Source of the DNA: CAZEJK01 sp964512045
Lineage (GTDB): Bacteria; Acidobacteriota; Thermoanaerobaculia; Thermoanaerobaculales; Sulfomarinibacteraceae
Reading direction: 5' to 3'
Assembly (NCBI GenBank): GCA_964512045.1
Contig: CAZEJK010000018.1
Location: forward strand, 1-41,692
DNA length: 41,692 nucleotides
A program made the translations under genes and the position numbers. Of this stretch, positions 32,873 to 41,692 are shown one piece after another; position 1 is the stretch's first letter; the number at the start of each line of letters is the position of its first letter. The notes beneath the pieces were generated by a model, which saw nothing but the letters and a program-made list of their open reading frames with translations, was not told the DNA's origin and made no database searches.

Positions 32873-35800
32873 GGATCCGCCGCGCTGCCGTGCTGCTGTG
32901 CGCTCTGGCGAGCGTGCTCGCGAGCGTCGTCGCGGTCGCCGACGACGGGCCGCACTACCGCAACCGGTTCGTGGGGCACGCGCCGGCGTTCGAGGGCTCG
33001 TGGGCCGAGCTGTCGGTGCCGCCGGTGGACGCCGACGGCGATGGGCTGTGGGACGAGGACCCGGTCAACGGCACGGATGACGACGGCGACGGCGCCGTCG
33101 ACGAGGACCCCGGCTGGGCCGACGACGGCTGGCTGCGGTGGCGCTCGGACGATCCGCTGCTCGGCGCCGTGGACACCGGCGATACCGCGGAGGTCTCGCT
33201 GCGGCTGGTGCGCCATGTGGGCGGCGAGGTGGATGAGCATCTCGTGTTCCGGTGGAGCGCCGCGGACGGCTCGCTGACGCTGGAGGGCTCGGTGCAGCTG
33301 CGGCCGGCCGGTGGCGGTCGGGCCACCCTTACCCGCGACGACGGGAGCGCGGTGGAGTACCTGCTCGAGCCGTTCGGCGCGACGGCCTTGACGGTCCGCG
33401 TGCTCGAGGGTGGACGACCGCTGGTCGCCGACCGCTGGTACCCGCGACCACTGCTGCTGACCGCGGCGGTGTCGAACGCGCGCGGCGAGGTCCAGCTTGA
33501 CGCCACCGTGGACGGCGAGCCGTTTGCCCTCGGCAGCGAGCTGGCCAGCGAGGGCGAGCACACGGTCACGGTGACTGCCACGGACGAGGTGGACACCGCA
33601 ACCGTCGTGGTTTTGTTCGGGATCGATCGCACACCGCCTGTGATCCGCAGCCTGTCGCCGGCGAGCGGCAGCCTCCTCGGGAGCCGCCGGCAGACGATCT
33701 CCGGCGAGGTGAGTGCGGACTGTGGGCAGGTGTCGGTGAACGGGCTGCCGGCGACTCTCTCGCAGCCCTTGGGTGGCTGGCGGGCGTTCACGGCGGATCC
33801 TGTCCTGCTGCGGGAGGGCATCCAGCTCGTGCGGGTGCACGCGGTCGACCGTGCCGGCCACACGGCGCGCGCGGGGCTGCTGCTGTCGGTGGACAGCCTG
33901 CCGCCGGAGCTGACCATCGACGCGCCCGTCAGCGGCAGTGTGCTCGGCTCGAACCAGGTCACCGTCACCGGCGCCTGTGCCGACCCGCACCTCGAAGCGG
34001 TCACTGTTGCCGGCGTCCCGGCCGATGTCACGAACGGTCGCTTCACGGCGACAGTGTCCGTGGCGGAGGGCGAGGTCGCCCTCGAGGTCGTGGCCGCCGA
34101 CACCCTCGGCCACAGCGTCCAGGCGTCGGTGGTCGTGACCGTCGACCTGACCGCGCCGCAGGTGACGATCGACCAGCCGGTCTCCGGCGCGCTGCTGTCG
34201 GAGGCGACCGTGGCAGTGGTGGGCTCGGTGGCCGACGCCTCGCTGGCCTCGGTGGTCGTCAACGGCGTCTCGGCCCGGCTCGACGGCACGACGTTCACCG
34301 CCGAGGCGCCGATCGCCGAGGGCGCCACCGTGCTCGTGGCCACCGCCACCGACGCGGTGGGCCACACGGGCGACTCCGCACCGGTGACGGTCACCCGCGA
34401 CACGCTCGCGCCGCAGCTGGCTGTGGATCCCGTGGAGGCGCTGACCGGTGCGGCGGCGATCACCGTGACCGGCGCCGTGGCCGATCCGCACCTGGATACG
34501 GTGGACGTCAACGGCGTCGATGCGGTGGTCGAGGCCGGCGTCTGGGTTGCAGCCGACGTGCCGCTGAGCGAGGGAGCGAACCAGCTGGTGGCCACCGCGC
34601 GCGATACGCTCGGCCACACCGCGTCCGCCCCTCCCCACGAGGTGGTGCGCGACTCGCTGGCGCCATCGGTCGTGATCACGGCCCCGGTGGACGGGGAGCT
34701 GCACGCGACCGCGGCGGTGACCGTGCGCGGGACGGTGAGCGACCCGCACCTCGATGCGACCACCATGCAGGTCAACGGCGAGCCCGCGGAGGTCGCGGAC
34801 GGGACGTTCTCGCGGATGCTGGTGCTCCCCGATGGCGTGACCACCGTCGTCGCCTCGGCTGTCGATCAGCTCGGGCACACCGGGACGTCGGCGCCGGTGG
34901 CCGTCGACGTGGACACGACGCCGCCGGTGGTCAGCATCGTCGCACCCGCCGACGGCGCGGCGGTCGGCGACGAGGTGACCGTGACCGGAACGGTGACGGA
35001 TGCGCACCCGGTGACGGTGGAGGTCAACGGCCAGCCGGCGACCGTCGTTGCCGGTGAGTTCACCTCCGAGGCGCTGGCGGTGCCCCCGGCCGAGGCGTTC
35101 GAGGTCGTGGTCGTGGCCACTGATGCGGCCGGGCACGCCGCCGAGGCGCGGGTCACGGTGCTCTCCAGCGGCGCGCCGCCGCAGGTGACGATCGACCAGC
35201 CGAGCGTGCCGGGCGGTGTGTGCTGGCCGGCGGGCTCGCCGGTGACGGTCGCCGGACGGGTGGCGGACCCGGACTCCGACGCGCTGCCGGACACGGTGCG
35301 CCTGGAGGTGCTGACCAGCGACGGCGGGCTCACCGAGCACGCGGCCTCGGTGACCGCGAGCGGCGACTGGTCCGTGGACGGGGTCACGCTCGGCGGCTCC
35401 GACGGAGTGGCCGTGCTGACGGCCGTGGTTGCTGATCCCGCAACCGGCGCGACGGTCCGCTCCAGCCGCAGCGTGCGCGTCGATGCCACCGTTCCGGTGG
35501 TGCAGATCACTCTGGATGGGGCGCGGTTCCCGGGCTCGGGGGCCGGCTCGGCGCCGCCCGCCGGCGCGGAGCCGGTGCTCCTGGGCCGCACCGTGGCGCC
35601 CCGCGCGGTCGTCACGGACGGACCGGCCGCCGCACCGCCGCCGGCCTCGCTGACCCTGGATGGCGCCCCCTACGTCGCCGGAACGCCGGTCACCGCCGAG
35701 GGCGACCACCTGCTGGTGGCCACGGTGACCGACTGCGCGGGCCACACGGCCTCTGCGTGGGCGCAGTTCACCATCGATACCACGCCGCCCGGCCTGCACG

Positions 35801-38800
35801 CCACGGCGCCTGCGGACGGCGCCGTGCTCACCGAGGCCCCGAGCGCCTACGCGGGCAGCTCGGATGCGGACCTGGTCGCGGCTTGGGTGGACGGCGTGAC
35901 CGCTGGCGTGGCCGCCGACGGCAGCTTCACCGTGGCGCCGGTGGCGTGGCAGGAGGGCGCGAACACGGTTTCCATCGAGCTGGAGGATGCGGCGGGCCAC
36001 CGAGCACGCTTCGAACGCACGTTCACGGTGCGCTCGCAGCCGCTGACGGTGTCCGTGCACGTGGATGGGGTGCCGCTGGCCTCGGGCAGCCGCTTCCTGC
36101 GTCCCATCGCCCCGGTGCTGGTGGTCTCGGACAGCTCGGCCGAGGTGGAGGCCACCCTCAACGACGCCCCGTTCCACTCCGGCGACACCGTCTCCGATAC
36201 CGGCGCGTACCGGCTGGTGGCGACGGCCACCGACGACCTCGACCGCAGCGCGACCGCCGACGTGACGTTCGAGCTCGACACCGAGCCCGGCCCGCAGGTG
36301 ACGATCGCCTCGCCCGGCGACGGCGACACCCTGACCGAGCCGACGGTCACGGTCACGGGCTCCGTCACGGGTCGCTCGCCGACGGTCGCCGTCAACGGCG
36401 TGGCAGCCACGGTCACCGGCGACAGCTGGCAGGCGACGGATCTGCCGCTGGCAACCGGGCCGATCGTCGAGATCATCGCCGTTGCCGCCGACGCCGCGGA
36501 ACGCACCGACACCGACACGGTCACGGTGGTGCGCTCCAGCGACGGGCCGCTGGTGCGGATCGGCGCCCCCGCCGACGGCTCGGTGACCAACCGCGACCGC
36601 ACCGACGTGAGCGGTGTCGTGGTGGGCGGCGCGGAGACCACCGCCGACGGCGCCGTCGAGGTCTCGGGGATCTCTGTTGCCATCGCCCCTGACGGGACGT
36701 TCCGGGCGCGCGACCTGCCGCTGTCCGAGGGCGCGGCCACCCTGACCGCGACGGTGGTGGATGGAGCAGGCCGGACTGGTACGGACTCGGTGACGGTGCA
36801 CTCCGACCGCACGCCACCCGAGGTGACCGTGTCCGTCGACGGCCGCGCGCTCTCCGACGGCGCCACCTTCCGCGAGCCGGTGACGGTGCAGGTGGCGGCC
36901 CACGATCCGGGCGGGCAGGCGCCACCGACCGTCGAGGTGTGGCTCGACAGCGCCGCTCAGGCAGCGACCGGGAGCACCGCTGCAGTTCTGCTGGCGACGG
37001 CGGGGGGCCACGTGCTCGAGGCAGTGGCCGTGGACGCGGCCGGTAACCGGGTTCGCCTCGAGCGGACGGTGACGCTCGACCTGGGCGGCTGTCGGCTCGG
37101 CGACATCGAGCCCGCGGACGGCGCCGTGGTGGCCCGCGACAGCGTCTCGGTGCGCGGCATGGCCGGCGCCGCCGATGGGGTGGTGGTGCGCGTGGTGCCG
37201 CCGAGCTCCGCCGCCGTCGAGGTGCCGGCGGCTGTCGCCGACGGCTCGTTCGTGGCCGGCGACGTCTCCCTGCCGGACCTCGGCGAGCACACGATCGAGA
37301 TCCTCTGTCAGGACAGCGACGCCGGCGAGACGGCGACGGTGCACGTGACCCGTCTCGAGGCCGGCGGCGGCCCCGAGGTCGTGATCACCGCGCCGGCCAC
37401 CGGGACCACGACTGCGGATCGCACGGTCGCGGTTGCGGGCGCCGTGTCCGATCCTGGGGTCCAGCTGACCGTGGCCGGCCGGCCGGTGGCGCCGACGGCC
37501 GACGGCGCGTTCTCGGCCGAGGTCACCCTGGCCGACGGCCCGAACCCGATCTCGGCGGTGGCGATCGACCAGGCCGGCCGGGAGGGTCGCGATCGGGTGG
37601 TGGTGTGGCGGGACGGATCGCCGCCGGTAGTCAGGATCACCCGCCCGGCCGACGGGGCACACCTGGGGGTTCCGGGCGACGGGCCCGCCGCGGTGCGCGT
37701 CACCGGCCAGGTGGACCTGAGCACCGAGCCGAACCTCGCCACCGTCGAGGTCAGCTCCGCCGTGGGCAGTGTCACCGCGACGGTGGATCCGGTCACCGGC
37801 GTCTTCGTGGCCGCAGACGTGCCGCTCGATGACACCGCCGGCGCGGAGGCCGAGCAGAGCCTCACCGCGACCGCCACCGACACCCTCGGTCAGGTGGGTA
37901 CGGACTCGGTCACCGTCATCCTGGACCCCGACGGTCCAGCAATCCGGCTGAGCGCTCCGGCCGACCTCACACTGCTCGGCGAGGACGCGCCTGCCAGCCT
38001 GACCGTGTCTGGCGAGGCGTGGGCCCGCGAGGGGGCGCAGCTCTCGGTGAACGGCGCCGGCCTCGATCCGCTCGCCCTCGCGTGGGGGCCGGAGGCGGCT
38101 GACGGACGCCGGCCGACCACCTTCTCGCTCGAGGTCGCAGCACCCGGCGTGGACGGCCCGGCGACGATCCTCGCGCGGGTCACCGAGCTTGACGGCCGCT
38201 GGGCCGAGGACCGGCGCACCGTCCTGCGCGACACCACGCCGCCGGAGGTGGTGGAGACGGTGCCGTCGGACGGCGACGCCGGAGTCGCCGCCGACTCCCT
38301 GGTGATGGTCCTGTTCTCCGAGCCCGTCGCCGCGGACACCCTGTCAGACGGTCTGACCCTCGAGCGGCTGGCCACCGGCGAGCCGGTGGCGGCCGAGCGC
38401 GCCGTGGCCGGCTCCGCCGTCGCGCTGGCGCCGTCGGCGGCCCTCGCCGCCGGCGAGAGCTACCGGCTGCGGGCGCGCACCGACATCACCGATCTCGCTG
38501 GCCAGGCGCTCGCCACGCCCATGGAGGCCACGTTCACGGTGGCCCACGGCAGTGCCGTACCGCCCGGGCTCGACCCCCTGCCGCCGGCGGTGTGCGCGGC
38601 CGAGCTGAGCGTGACCGGGACGGCCGCTGCCAACGCAACGGTGCGCGTCAGCCTCGGCTCGGCGACCCGGACGGCGTTCGCGGCGGCAGACGGCGGGTTC
38701 GAGGCGACGCTGCCGGTGCCGGGCGACGGCTGGCATCTTCTCCGTGCGGCGGTGCTCGACCGCTCTGGAGCGCCGGGCGCCGAGGCCACCGCCGTGCTGC

Positions 38801-41692
38801 GGGTGGACTGCAGCGCGCCGCAGGTCGTCGCAGCGCTCCTCGATCGCTCCACGGGTGTCGCGACGGTGACGCTGAGCGAGGCGGTCGATCCGGCGAGCGT
38901 GACCGACGTGGCCGTGGTGGTCAGCGACGCCGACGACCCGCTGACGGCGCAGCCGCGCTCGGTGAGTGCGGCCGGCGACCGGCTCGAGATCACCCTCGGC
39001 GGCGACTGGTGGGCAGATCGCCCGGTGCGCCTGGAGGTGGGCCCGCCGCTCGCCGACGCCCACGGCAACCCGATGGCGGCGCCGTTCGCGACCGTGTTCC
39101 TGCCGGACGACGGCGGCCCGAGCGCCGGCAACGTCCTCCTCGGCGAGGTGTACGACGACTCGACCGGCCGACCGCTGGAGGGGGTCGCCGTCGACCTCTA
39201 CCGCTCGAGCGCCGCCGTCCCGGGCTCGGGCGGGACCGGGTCGCCGCCGGTGGCCAGTGATACCAGCGACGGGCGCGGCCGCTACGGGTTCCCGGGGCCG
39301 CTGGCGACGGACCGCCACGCGGTCGTTCTCCATCGGGACGGATGGAGCCGGGTGGTCCGCCGCGTCGACCTGGAGCCGGCGGCGGCCGTGGTGCCGTTCG
39401 ATGCGCGGCTCACCCCGCGGGTCGATGTGGGCGCCCTCGACCCGATCGCCGGCGGCGAGCTGGTGTGTCCACAGCTCGAGGCCCTGCGCGTCATCGCCGA
39501 TCCGGCCGCCGTGCCCGGCAGCGACCCGCTGGATGTGGAGCTGACGCCGCTGTCCGGCCAGGGGCTGCCCGAGCCGCTGCCGCTTGGCTGGACCCCGGCG
39601 GCCGCCGCCGAGCTGCGGCTGGTCGATGCTGCGGGTCAGCCGCTGCCCGAGGGCGCTGCGAGCGCGTTCGCCGCGGACGGCGTCCGGCTCGATCTGCCGC
39701 TCGAGACGTGGGTCGCCCCGAGCGATCCGCTGCTGGTCGTGCAGCACCATCCGGCCACCGGCGACTGGCTGACCGTGGCCGGCGCGGTCCGGACCATGGC
39801 CGCCGATGGGACGCCCGTGCTCCGCGTCTCCCTGCCCGGCCCGGGTACCGTGGCCGCGGTGCTGGCCGACGCGGCGCCGGCAGCCGAGCCGCCGCTGCCG
39901 CCGGAGGATGGCGCCGGTGAGCCGCTGCGCGGCGTGCCGGCGCCGGAGATCTACCCCGAGCTGGAGGCGTCGCTGGCGCTCGATCCGCCGGTGGTCGCGC
40001 CCGAGGGCCGCTCCCGAGCGCGGGTGGTTGCGTGCACAGAGGACCAGACCACGTCGTGGCCGTCGGGCCTGCCGGTGGAGGCGGTGCTCGCCGAGCGGCT
40101 GGTGCTCGCCTCCGGCGACGAGCTGCTCGAGCCGCCGTTTAGCGCCGAGCTGCTGCTGTACCGGCCCCGCATGGATGGCGCCGAGCTCGGCAGCTGCGCG
40201 CCGGAGGCCGCCGGCGCCGTCGAGCTTGTCGTCTCGCCGTCGCCGCGCGCCGCCGAGGTGGTGCTCGACGTCGGCTGGGAGCACGTCCGTCTGGAGCCGT
40301 TCACCGATGCGCTGGAGCGCGGTCGCGTGCTCGGCCCGGCGGGCGGTACCGTGCGCTCGCCGGACGGCATCGAGCTGACCGTGCCCGAGGGCGCGCTGGC
40401 CGAGCGCACCCTGGTGGAGGCCGTCGCCCTGTCGAGCGGCGAGCAAGAGGCCCTGCCCGAGGTGGCCGGGTTCACCACGCTGACCGCGATCCGCCTCGAC
40501 TGGGGCGGCCAGACCCTCGCGCGGTCCGCCACCCTGACCGTGCCCGCGCCGGAGAGCACGCCGGCGGCCGTCGCCGGCGATCCGCGGCTGATCCTCGCCG
40601 AGCTCGTCGGCGATGCGGCCGACGGCCGCGGGCTCCTGGTGCGGTTGATCGCCCGCATCGAGCGCCAACCGGCGGACGCCGGCAGCGGCGAGCGGCTGGT
40701 GGCCTCGCCGGAGCCCGACGGCTCCGCCCTTGCCCTCGACGGTCTCGTCCGCGACGGCGCCGTCCTCATCCTTCACGCCGACGCGGCGATCGCGTTCGCC
40801 ACCGGCCACGTGCGCACCGTCTCCGGCGCCGGCCTCGCGGGCGCCCGCACCATCGCCGACGGCCTCGGCACCGGCGACCTGGCGCGGATCGGCGGCGGCT
40901 ACACCATGCCGGCCCCGGCGGCCGGCTGCATGGCTCGCGCCCTCCACCCAGATCTCGACGAGGAGGGCGCCGCGGCGATCGAGCCCGTGGCGCCGGGGAC
41001 CGTCGTCCCGCTCGATATCACCGTCGAGCCGGCGCCGCCCACCGTCGAGGCGCTCCTGCCCGCCGACGGCGCCACCGACCAGCCGGTGGGCAGCGCGGTC
41101 CAGGTCCGGCTGTCCGAGCCGATCGACCCGGCCACGGTCGGCCCCACCACCCTCCGCCTCGAGCTCGCGGGCGCGGACGGCTCGGCAACCGGCGCCGTCG
41201 TTGCCGGTGAGGTCGCCCTCGCCGCCGACGGCCGCACCATCGTGCTGGCGCCGTCGCTGCCGCTGCCTCCCGGCCGCACCCTGCTCGCCACCTTCGCCGG
41301 CGGCATCCGCGATACCGGCGGCACCCTCTACCGCGGCGGGGCGGTCCACTGGACGTTTGCCACCTCCACCGAGGCCGCGCCCGGCGGCCAGGTGCACCCC
41401 GAACGGTTCCACATCGAGGTGCCGGTGGACGGCGTCGCACGCCTGTATGGTGCGCCCGGCGCCGTGCCCACGGTCCCCGTCGGCCAGCCCGCCTGGGCGA
41501 TCTCGCCGATCGTCCGCGGCGCCGTCGCCGACCCCACCGTCGACACCTTCTCCGCCGACCCCGACGGCGGCTTCGAGGCCACCGTCGGCCACCCGCCGGA
41601 GCACCCGGTGACCATCGCCTCCGAGGTCTGGGTCCGCGTCCTCGACCCCACCGGCGCCGTCGCCGCCGAGCTCCGCCTCGGCCCGTTCACCA
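32869..41692 (+). CDS. Second giant secreted Ig-like repeat protein, open at window end (at least 2941 aa)
   Basis: The frame from GTG 32869 stays open to the last base, verified codon by codon. The signal peptide is RIRRAAVLLCALASVLASVV, cleaved near VAVA|DDG. A calcium-binding-like run (DADGDGLWDEDPVNG, TDDDGDGAVDED) lies at residues 54-89. From about 255 to 1225 there are tandem glucodextranase-B-like Ig domains of about 84 residues, with P-x-V-x-I-x-x-P and V-N-G motifs. Further Ig domains follow, then a Big_5-like domain (1790-1894), a carboxypeptidase-regulatory-like domain (2089-2184, GEVYDDSTGRPLEGVAVDLY), the motif LTPLSGQGLPEPLPLGW, a ZU5-like segment (2485-2564, GGTVRSPDGIELTVPEGAL) and another Big_5 (2722-2834). 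This end resembles the stalk before RHS/YD repeats in very large surface proteins. GTG overlaps the upstream stop. Confidence 0.92.
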   Translation, partial: MRIRRAAVLLCALASVLASVVAVADDGPHYRNRFVGHAPAFEGSWAELSVPPVDADGDGLWDEDPVNGTDDDGDGAVDEDPGWADDGWLRWRSDDPLLGAVDTGDTAEVSLRLVRHVGGEVDEHLVFRWSAADGSLTLEGSVQLRPAGGGRATLTRDDGSAVEYLLEPFGATALTVRVLEGGRPLVADRWYPRPLLLTAAVSNARGEVQLDATVDGEPFALGSELASEGEHTVTVTATDEVDTATVVVLFGIDRTPPVIRSLSPASGSLLGSRRQTISGEVSADCGQVSVNGLPATLSQPLGGWRAFTADPVLLREGIQLVRVHAVDRAGHTARAGLLLSVDSLPPELTIDAPVSGSVLGSNQVTVTGACADPHLEAVTVAGVPADVTNGRFTATVSVAEGEVALEVVAADTLGHSVQASVVVTVDLTAPQVTIDQPVSGALLSEATVAVVGSVADASLASVVVNGVSARLDGTTFTAEAPIAEGATVLVATATDAVGHTGDSAPVTVTRDTLAPQLAVDPVEALTGAAAITVTGAVADPHLDTVDVNGVDAVVEAGVWVAADVPLSEGANQLVATARDTLGHTASAPPHEVVRDSLAPSVVITAPVDGELHATAAVTVRGTVSDPHLDATTMQVNGEPAEVADGTFSRMLVLPDGVTTVVASAVDQLGHTGTSAPVAVDVDTTPPVVSIVAPADGAAVGDEVTVTGTVTDAHPVTVEVNGQPATVVAGEFTSEALAVPPAEAFEVVVVATDAAGHAAEARVTVLSSGAPPQVTIDQPSVPGGVCWPAGSPVTVAGRVADPDSDALPDTVRLEVLTSDGGLTEHAASVTASGDWSVDGVTLGGSDGVAVLTAVVADPATGATVRSSRSVRVDATVPVVQITLDGARFPGSGAGSAPPAGAEPVLLGRTVAPRAVVTDGPAAAPPPASLTLDGAPYVAGTPVTAEGDHLLVATVTDCAGHTASAWAQFTIDTTPPGLHATAPADGAVLTEAPSAYAGSSDADLVAAWVDGVTAGVAADGSFTVAPVAWQEGANTVSIELEDAAGHRARFERTFTVRSQPLTVSVHVDGVPLASGSRFLRPIAPVLVVSDSSAEVEATLNDAPFHSGDTVSDTGAYRLVATATDDLDRSATADVTFELDTEPGPQVTIASPGDGDTLTEPTVTVTGSVTGRSPTVAVNGVAATVTGDSWQATDLPLATGPIVEIIAVAADAAERTDTDTVTVVRSSDGPLVRIGAPADGSVTNRDRTDVSGVVVGGAETTADGAVEVSGISVAIAPDGTFRARDLPLSEGAATLTATVVDGAGRTGTDSVTVHSDRTPPEVTVSVDGRALSDGATFREPVTVQVAAHDPGGQAPPTVEVWLDSAAQAATGSTAAVLLATAGGHVLEAVAVDAAGNRVRLERTVTLDLGGCRLGDIEPADGAVVARDSVSVRGMAGAADGVVVRVVPPSSAAVEVPAAVADGSFVAGDVSLPDLGEHTIEILCQDSDAGETATVHVTRLEAGGGPEVVITAPATGTTTADRTVAVAGAVSDPGVQLTVAGRPVAPTADGAFSAEVTLADGPNPISAVAIDQAGREGRDRVVVWRDGSPPVVRITRPADGAHLGVPGDGPAAVRVTGQVDLSTEPNLATVEVSSAVGSVTATVDPVTGVFVAADVPLDDTAGAEAEQSLTATATDTLGQVGTDSVTVILDPDGPAIRLSAPADLTLLGEDAPASLTVSGEAWAREGAQLSVNGAGLDPLALAWGPEAADGRRPTTFSLEVAAPGVDGPATILARVTELDGRWAEDRRTVLRDTTPPEVVETVPSDGDAGVAADSLVMVLFSEPVAADTLSDGLTLERLATGEPVAAERAVAGSAVALAPSAALAAGESYRLRARTDITDLAGQALATPMEATFTVAHGSAVPPGLDPLPPAVCAAELSVTGTAAANATVRVSLGSATRTAFAAADGGFEATLPVPGDGWHLLRAAVLDRSGAPGAEATAVLRVDCSAPQVVAALLDRSTGVATVTLSEAVDPASVTDVAVVVSDADDPLTAQPRSVSAAGDRLEITLGGDWWADRPVRLEVGPPLADAHGNPMAAPFATVFLPDDGGPSAGNVLLGEVYDDSTGRPLEGVAVDLYRSSAAVPGSGGTGSPPVASDTSDGRGRYGFPGPLATDRHAVVLHRDGWSRVVRRVDLEPAAAVVPFDARLTPRVDVGALDPIAGGELVCPQLEALRVIADPAAVPGSDPLDVELTPLSGQGLPEPLPLGWTPAAAAELRLVDAAGQPLPEGAASAFAADGVRLDLPLETWVAPSDPLLVVQHHPATGDWLTVAGAVRTMAADGTPVLRVSLPGPGTVAAVLADAAPAAEPPLPPEDGAGEPLRGVPAPEIYPELEASLALDPPVVAPEGRSRARVVACTEDQTTSWPSGLPVEAVLAERLVLASGDELLEPPFSAELLLYRPRMDGAELGSCAPEAAGAVELVVSPSPRAAEVVLDVGWEHVRLEPFTDALERGRVLGPAGGTVRSPDGIELTVPEGALAERTLVEAVALSSGEQEALPEVAGFTTLTAIRLDWGGQTLARSATLTVPAPESTPAAVAGDPRLILAELVGDAADGRGLLVRLIARIERQPADAGSGERLVASPEPDGSALALDGLVRDGAVLILHADAAIAFATGHVRTVSGAGLAGARTIADGLGTGDLARIGGGYTMPAPAAGCMARALHPDLDEEGAAAIEPVAPGTVVPLDITVEPAPPTVEALLPADGATDQPVGSAVQVRLSEPIDPATVGPTTLRLELAGADGSATGAVVAGEVALAADGRTIVLAPSLPLPPGRTLLATFAGGIRDTGGTLYRGGAVHWTFATSTEAAPGGQVHPERFHIEVPVDGVARLYGAPGAVPTVPVGQPAWAISPIVRGAVADPTVDTFSADPDGGFEATVGHPPEHPVTIASEVWVRVLDPTGAVAAELRLGPFT
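33901..36540 (+). repeat. Tandem Ig-like domain repeats encoded in the second giant gene
   Basis: Units of about 252 bases start near 33901, 34153, 34408, 34660, 34918 and 35176 and then become less regular. Each encodes a P-x-V-x-I opening, a G-x-V-x-D-P-H-L-like turn, V-N-G, and an ending L-G-H-T-A or A-G-H-A-A. Similarity is clear at protein level but low at DNA level, so the expansion is old. Confidence 0.75.

Noticed and set aside
32284..37662. Long minus-strand open frame (1792 codons) and its neighbour at 38344-41604 (1086 codons)
   Set aside because: Their translations are low-complexity Arg/His/Gly/Ala-rich text with no motifs, and they lie antisense to the plus-strand frame from 32869, which has a signal peptide and clear Ig-like repeats. 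High GC at third positions removes stops on the opposite strand.
1..41692. tRNA, rRNA or riboswitch genes
   Set aside because: I looked at intergenic stretches on both strands and saw no cloverleaf with TTCGA-type arm, rRNA segment or recognised riboswitch core.

Overview
The window is GC-rich throughout, apart from a short AT-richer patch before the gene at 14487. It is a scaffold rather than a finished sequence, with runs of N at 3682-3691, 7635-7734 and 13151-13250. The chaperone genes, exported proteins with Sec-type signal peptides, and abundant intergenic dispersed repeats indicate a free-living bacterium. The repeats and giant beta-rich secreted proteins remind me of Acidobacteriota or other GC-rich uncultured phyla, but no rRNA or tRNA is present and this placement is a weak inference.

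Region 1 (1-2365) holds two compact toxin-antitoxin modules: a VapBC/FitAB-like pair (217-875) and a small-ORF/nucleotidyltransferase pair (1244-1919). They are separated by copies of a dispersed repeat of about 100 bp. Region 2 (2329-7634) is a divergent Hsp70 operon: promoter, grpE-like gene, dnaK-like gene (broken by an assembly artefact at 3644-3854), a 785-aa protein of unknown function, and a J-domain protein in which HPD reads PPE. Region 3 (7635-8156) is a gap followed by repeat copies in both orientations. Region 4 (8157-13150) has a K+ channel with an RCK domain on the minus strand. Divergent from it is a run of four genes: FHA/zinc-ribbon membrane protein, double-DUF3592-like membrane protein, arrestin-like small protein, and a P-loop ATPase cut by a gap.

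Region 5 (13251-14486) is intergenic hairpins plus a HicAB module bracketed by two nearly identical 124-bp direct repeats. Region 6 (14487-41692, two thirds of the window) is an apparent three-gene operon with stop/start overlaps. It encodes a 5843-aa secreted multidomain protein, a 285-aa exported protein, and a second giant secreted protein of at least 2941 aa that is still open at the window end. The C-terminal domain order of the second giant resembles the stalk that precedes RHS/YD repeats in very large cell-surface or polymorphic-toxin proteins, so an RHS region just outside the window is a testable prediction.

The main points of interest are the cassette-like arrangement of toxin-antitoxin modules between copies of one repeat, the giant-protein operon, and the non-canonical Hsp70/J/GrpE set.
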